From assembly GCA_930987725.1 (NCBI GenBank), contig CAKNKY010000015.1, positions 1-51,766 of the forward strand: a stretch of DNA of 51,766 nt. The letters are read 5' to 3'. Made by a program: the position numbers and the translations under genes. This DNA comes from an uncultured Anaeromassilibacillus sp. GTDB taxonomy: Bacteria; Bacillota; Clostridia; Oscillospirales; Acutalibacteraceae. The notes under the pieces are model-generated. The model was not told the origin of the DNA and ran no database searches. It saw nothing but the letters and a program-made list of their open reading frames with translations. Positions 51,360 through 51,766 of this stretch are shown one piece after another (within the stretch, counting starts at the first letter, position 1; each line of letters begins with the position of its first letter).

Positions 51360-51766
51360 GGCCCGTCGCGGCCTGAGCGACAAATGAAAAGAATTTTGAG
51401 AGGAAAAAGTTAGGCAGGAAAAGGGAAAAAACAAGAGCGAAAAGCCGCGCAGACGGCAAGCAGACCCCAGCAACGCAGGCGAAGGACAAAAGCAACAGGC
51501 AGCAGCGCAGGCCAGGCACAAAAGCCGCAACAAAAGCGGCAGAAAGTGAGGCCCTCAGACCGGGAACAAAGCCACAGAACGCAGGCCCACCTGCGGCAAA
51601 GCGCACGCACAGCCGCCAGGGCTGCAGCAGGGAACTCACGCCGAAACACCGGGCGCAAAAGCCAACAGGCCAGACAGCGGCAGGCTTCGAAAAAGCGGCT
51701 GCCCCGGCAGGCGGCGCGGCACGCCGGGCGCAGAAAAACCCCTCCGAACAGGCAAAATTCGCGTTC
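51360..51766. other. Right-edge region without a recognisable gene
   Basis: About 400 bases rich in A, G and C with short CAGGC/GCAAAA patches. Open frames are present on the minus strand but give Cys/Phe/Leu-rich translations without ribosome sites or family features. Possibly a continuation of the repeat mosaic. Confidence 0.5.

Overview
The window reads as a high-GC (roughly 60% or more by eye), anaerobic, endospore-lineage Firmicute, most likely class Clostridia near Oscillospiraceae/Ruminococcaceae. Supporting this are SpoVS, the rny-ymdB-spoVS cluster, an oxygen-sensitive class III ribonucleotide reductase, a CIRCE-controlled Hsp20, the rimP-nusA-ylxR-ylxQ-infB-rbfA-nrnA-truB-ribF order followed by rpsO-pnp, Shine-Dalgarno sites of GGAGG type and sigma-A promoters that often carry an extended TGn -10. 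No rRNA, tRNA, CRISPR array, prophage or transposase was seen.

Layout. 0.3-6.0 kb: a small DUF6514-type gene, a MATE exporter, spoVS, ymdB, rny and trmL (mostly minus strand). 6.2-15.0 kb: a small membrane-anchored protein, then the nine-gene translation/RNA operon rimP to ribF. 15.0-21.1 kb: rpsO, pnp, proB, proA and an unknown single-pass membrane protein. 21.1-22.1 kb: three small unknown genes on the minus strand. 22.2-25.9 kb: a YfcE-type phosphodiesterase, a phosphosugar mutase and an atypical PRPP synthetase. 25.9-29.6 kb: a cobalamin riboswitch operon with a BtuFCD-type ABC importer and a divergent cobalamin-adenosyltransferase-like protein. 29.6-30.6 kb: a low-GC islet with a decayed and an intact GNAT acetyltransferase gene. 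30.7-34.8 kb: a heterodimeric ABC exporter behind a leader peptide and terminator. 34.9-39.2 kb: a rhomboid-like protein, then nrdD, a separate 53-residue glycyl-radical peptide and nrdG. 39.3-45.9 kb: hsp20, then ftsE-ftsX, two EnvC-like LytM proteins and an S41 protease homologue lacking its catalytic residues. 46.0-50.1 kb: a CdaR/PucR regulator, an MsmK/UgpC-type ATPase, an RsuA-type pseudouridine synthase and a DUF4830 protein. 50.1-51.77 kb: no convincing gene, but a mosaic of structured repeats.

How it works together. The left half is housekeeping: ribosome maturation, transcription termination, RNA decay (RNase Y, PNPase, NrnA, RnpM) and tRNA modification, with structured leaders ahead of rimP, rpsO and pnp. 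The right half is envelope and adaptation: FtsEX with putative hydrolase activators for division, multidrug export under apparent attenuation, vitamin B12 uptake, and anaerobic dNTP synthesis.

The observations most worth a second look are the split NrdD with a free-standing glycyl-radical domain, the catalytically dead S41 homologue in the ftsEX operon, the BmrBCD-like leader-peptide attenuator, the ATR-like fourth gene of the B12 operon, the long stem before pnp, and the hairpin repeats at the right end whose substitutions keep base pairing. Gene calls come from reading translations by eye; no database search was run.
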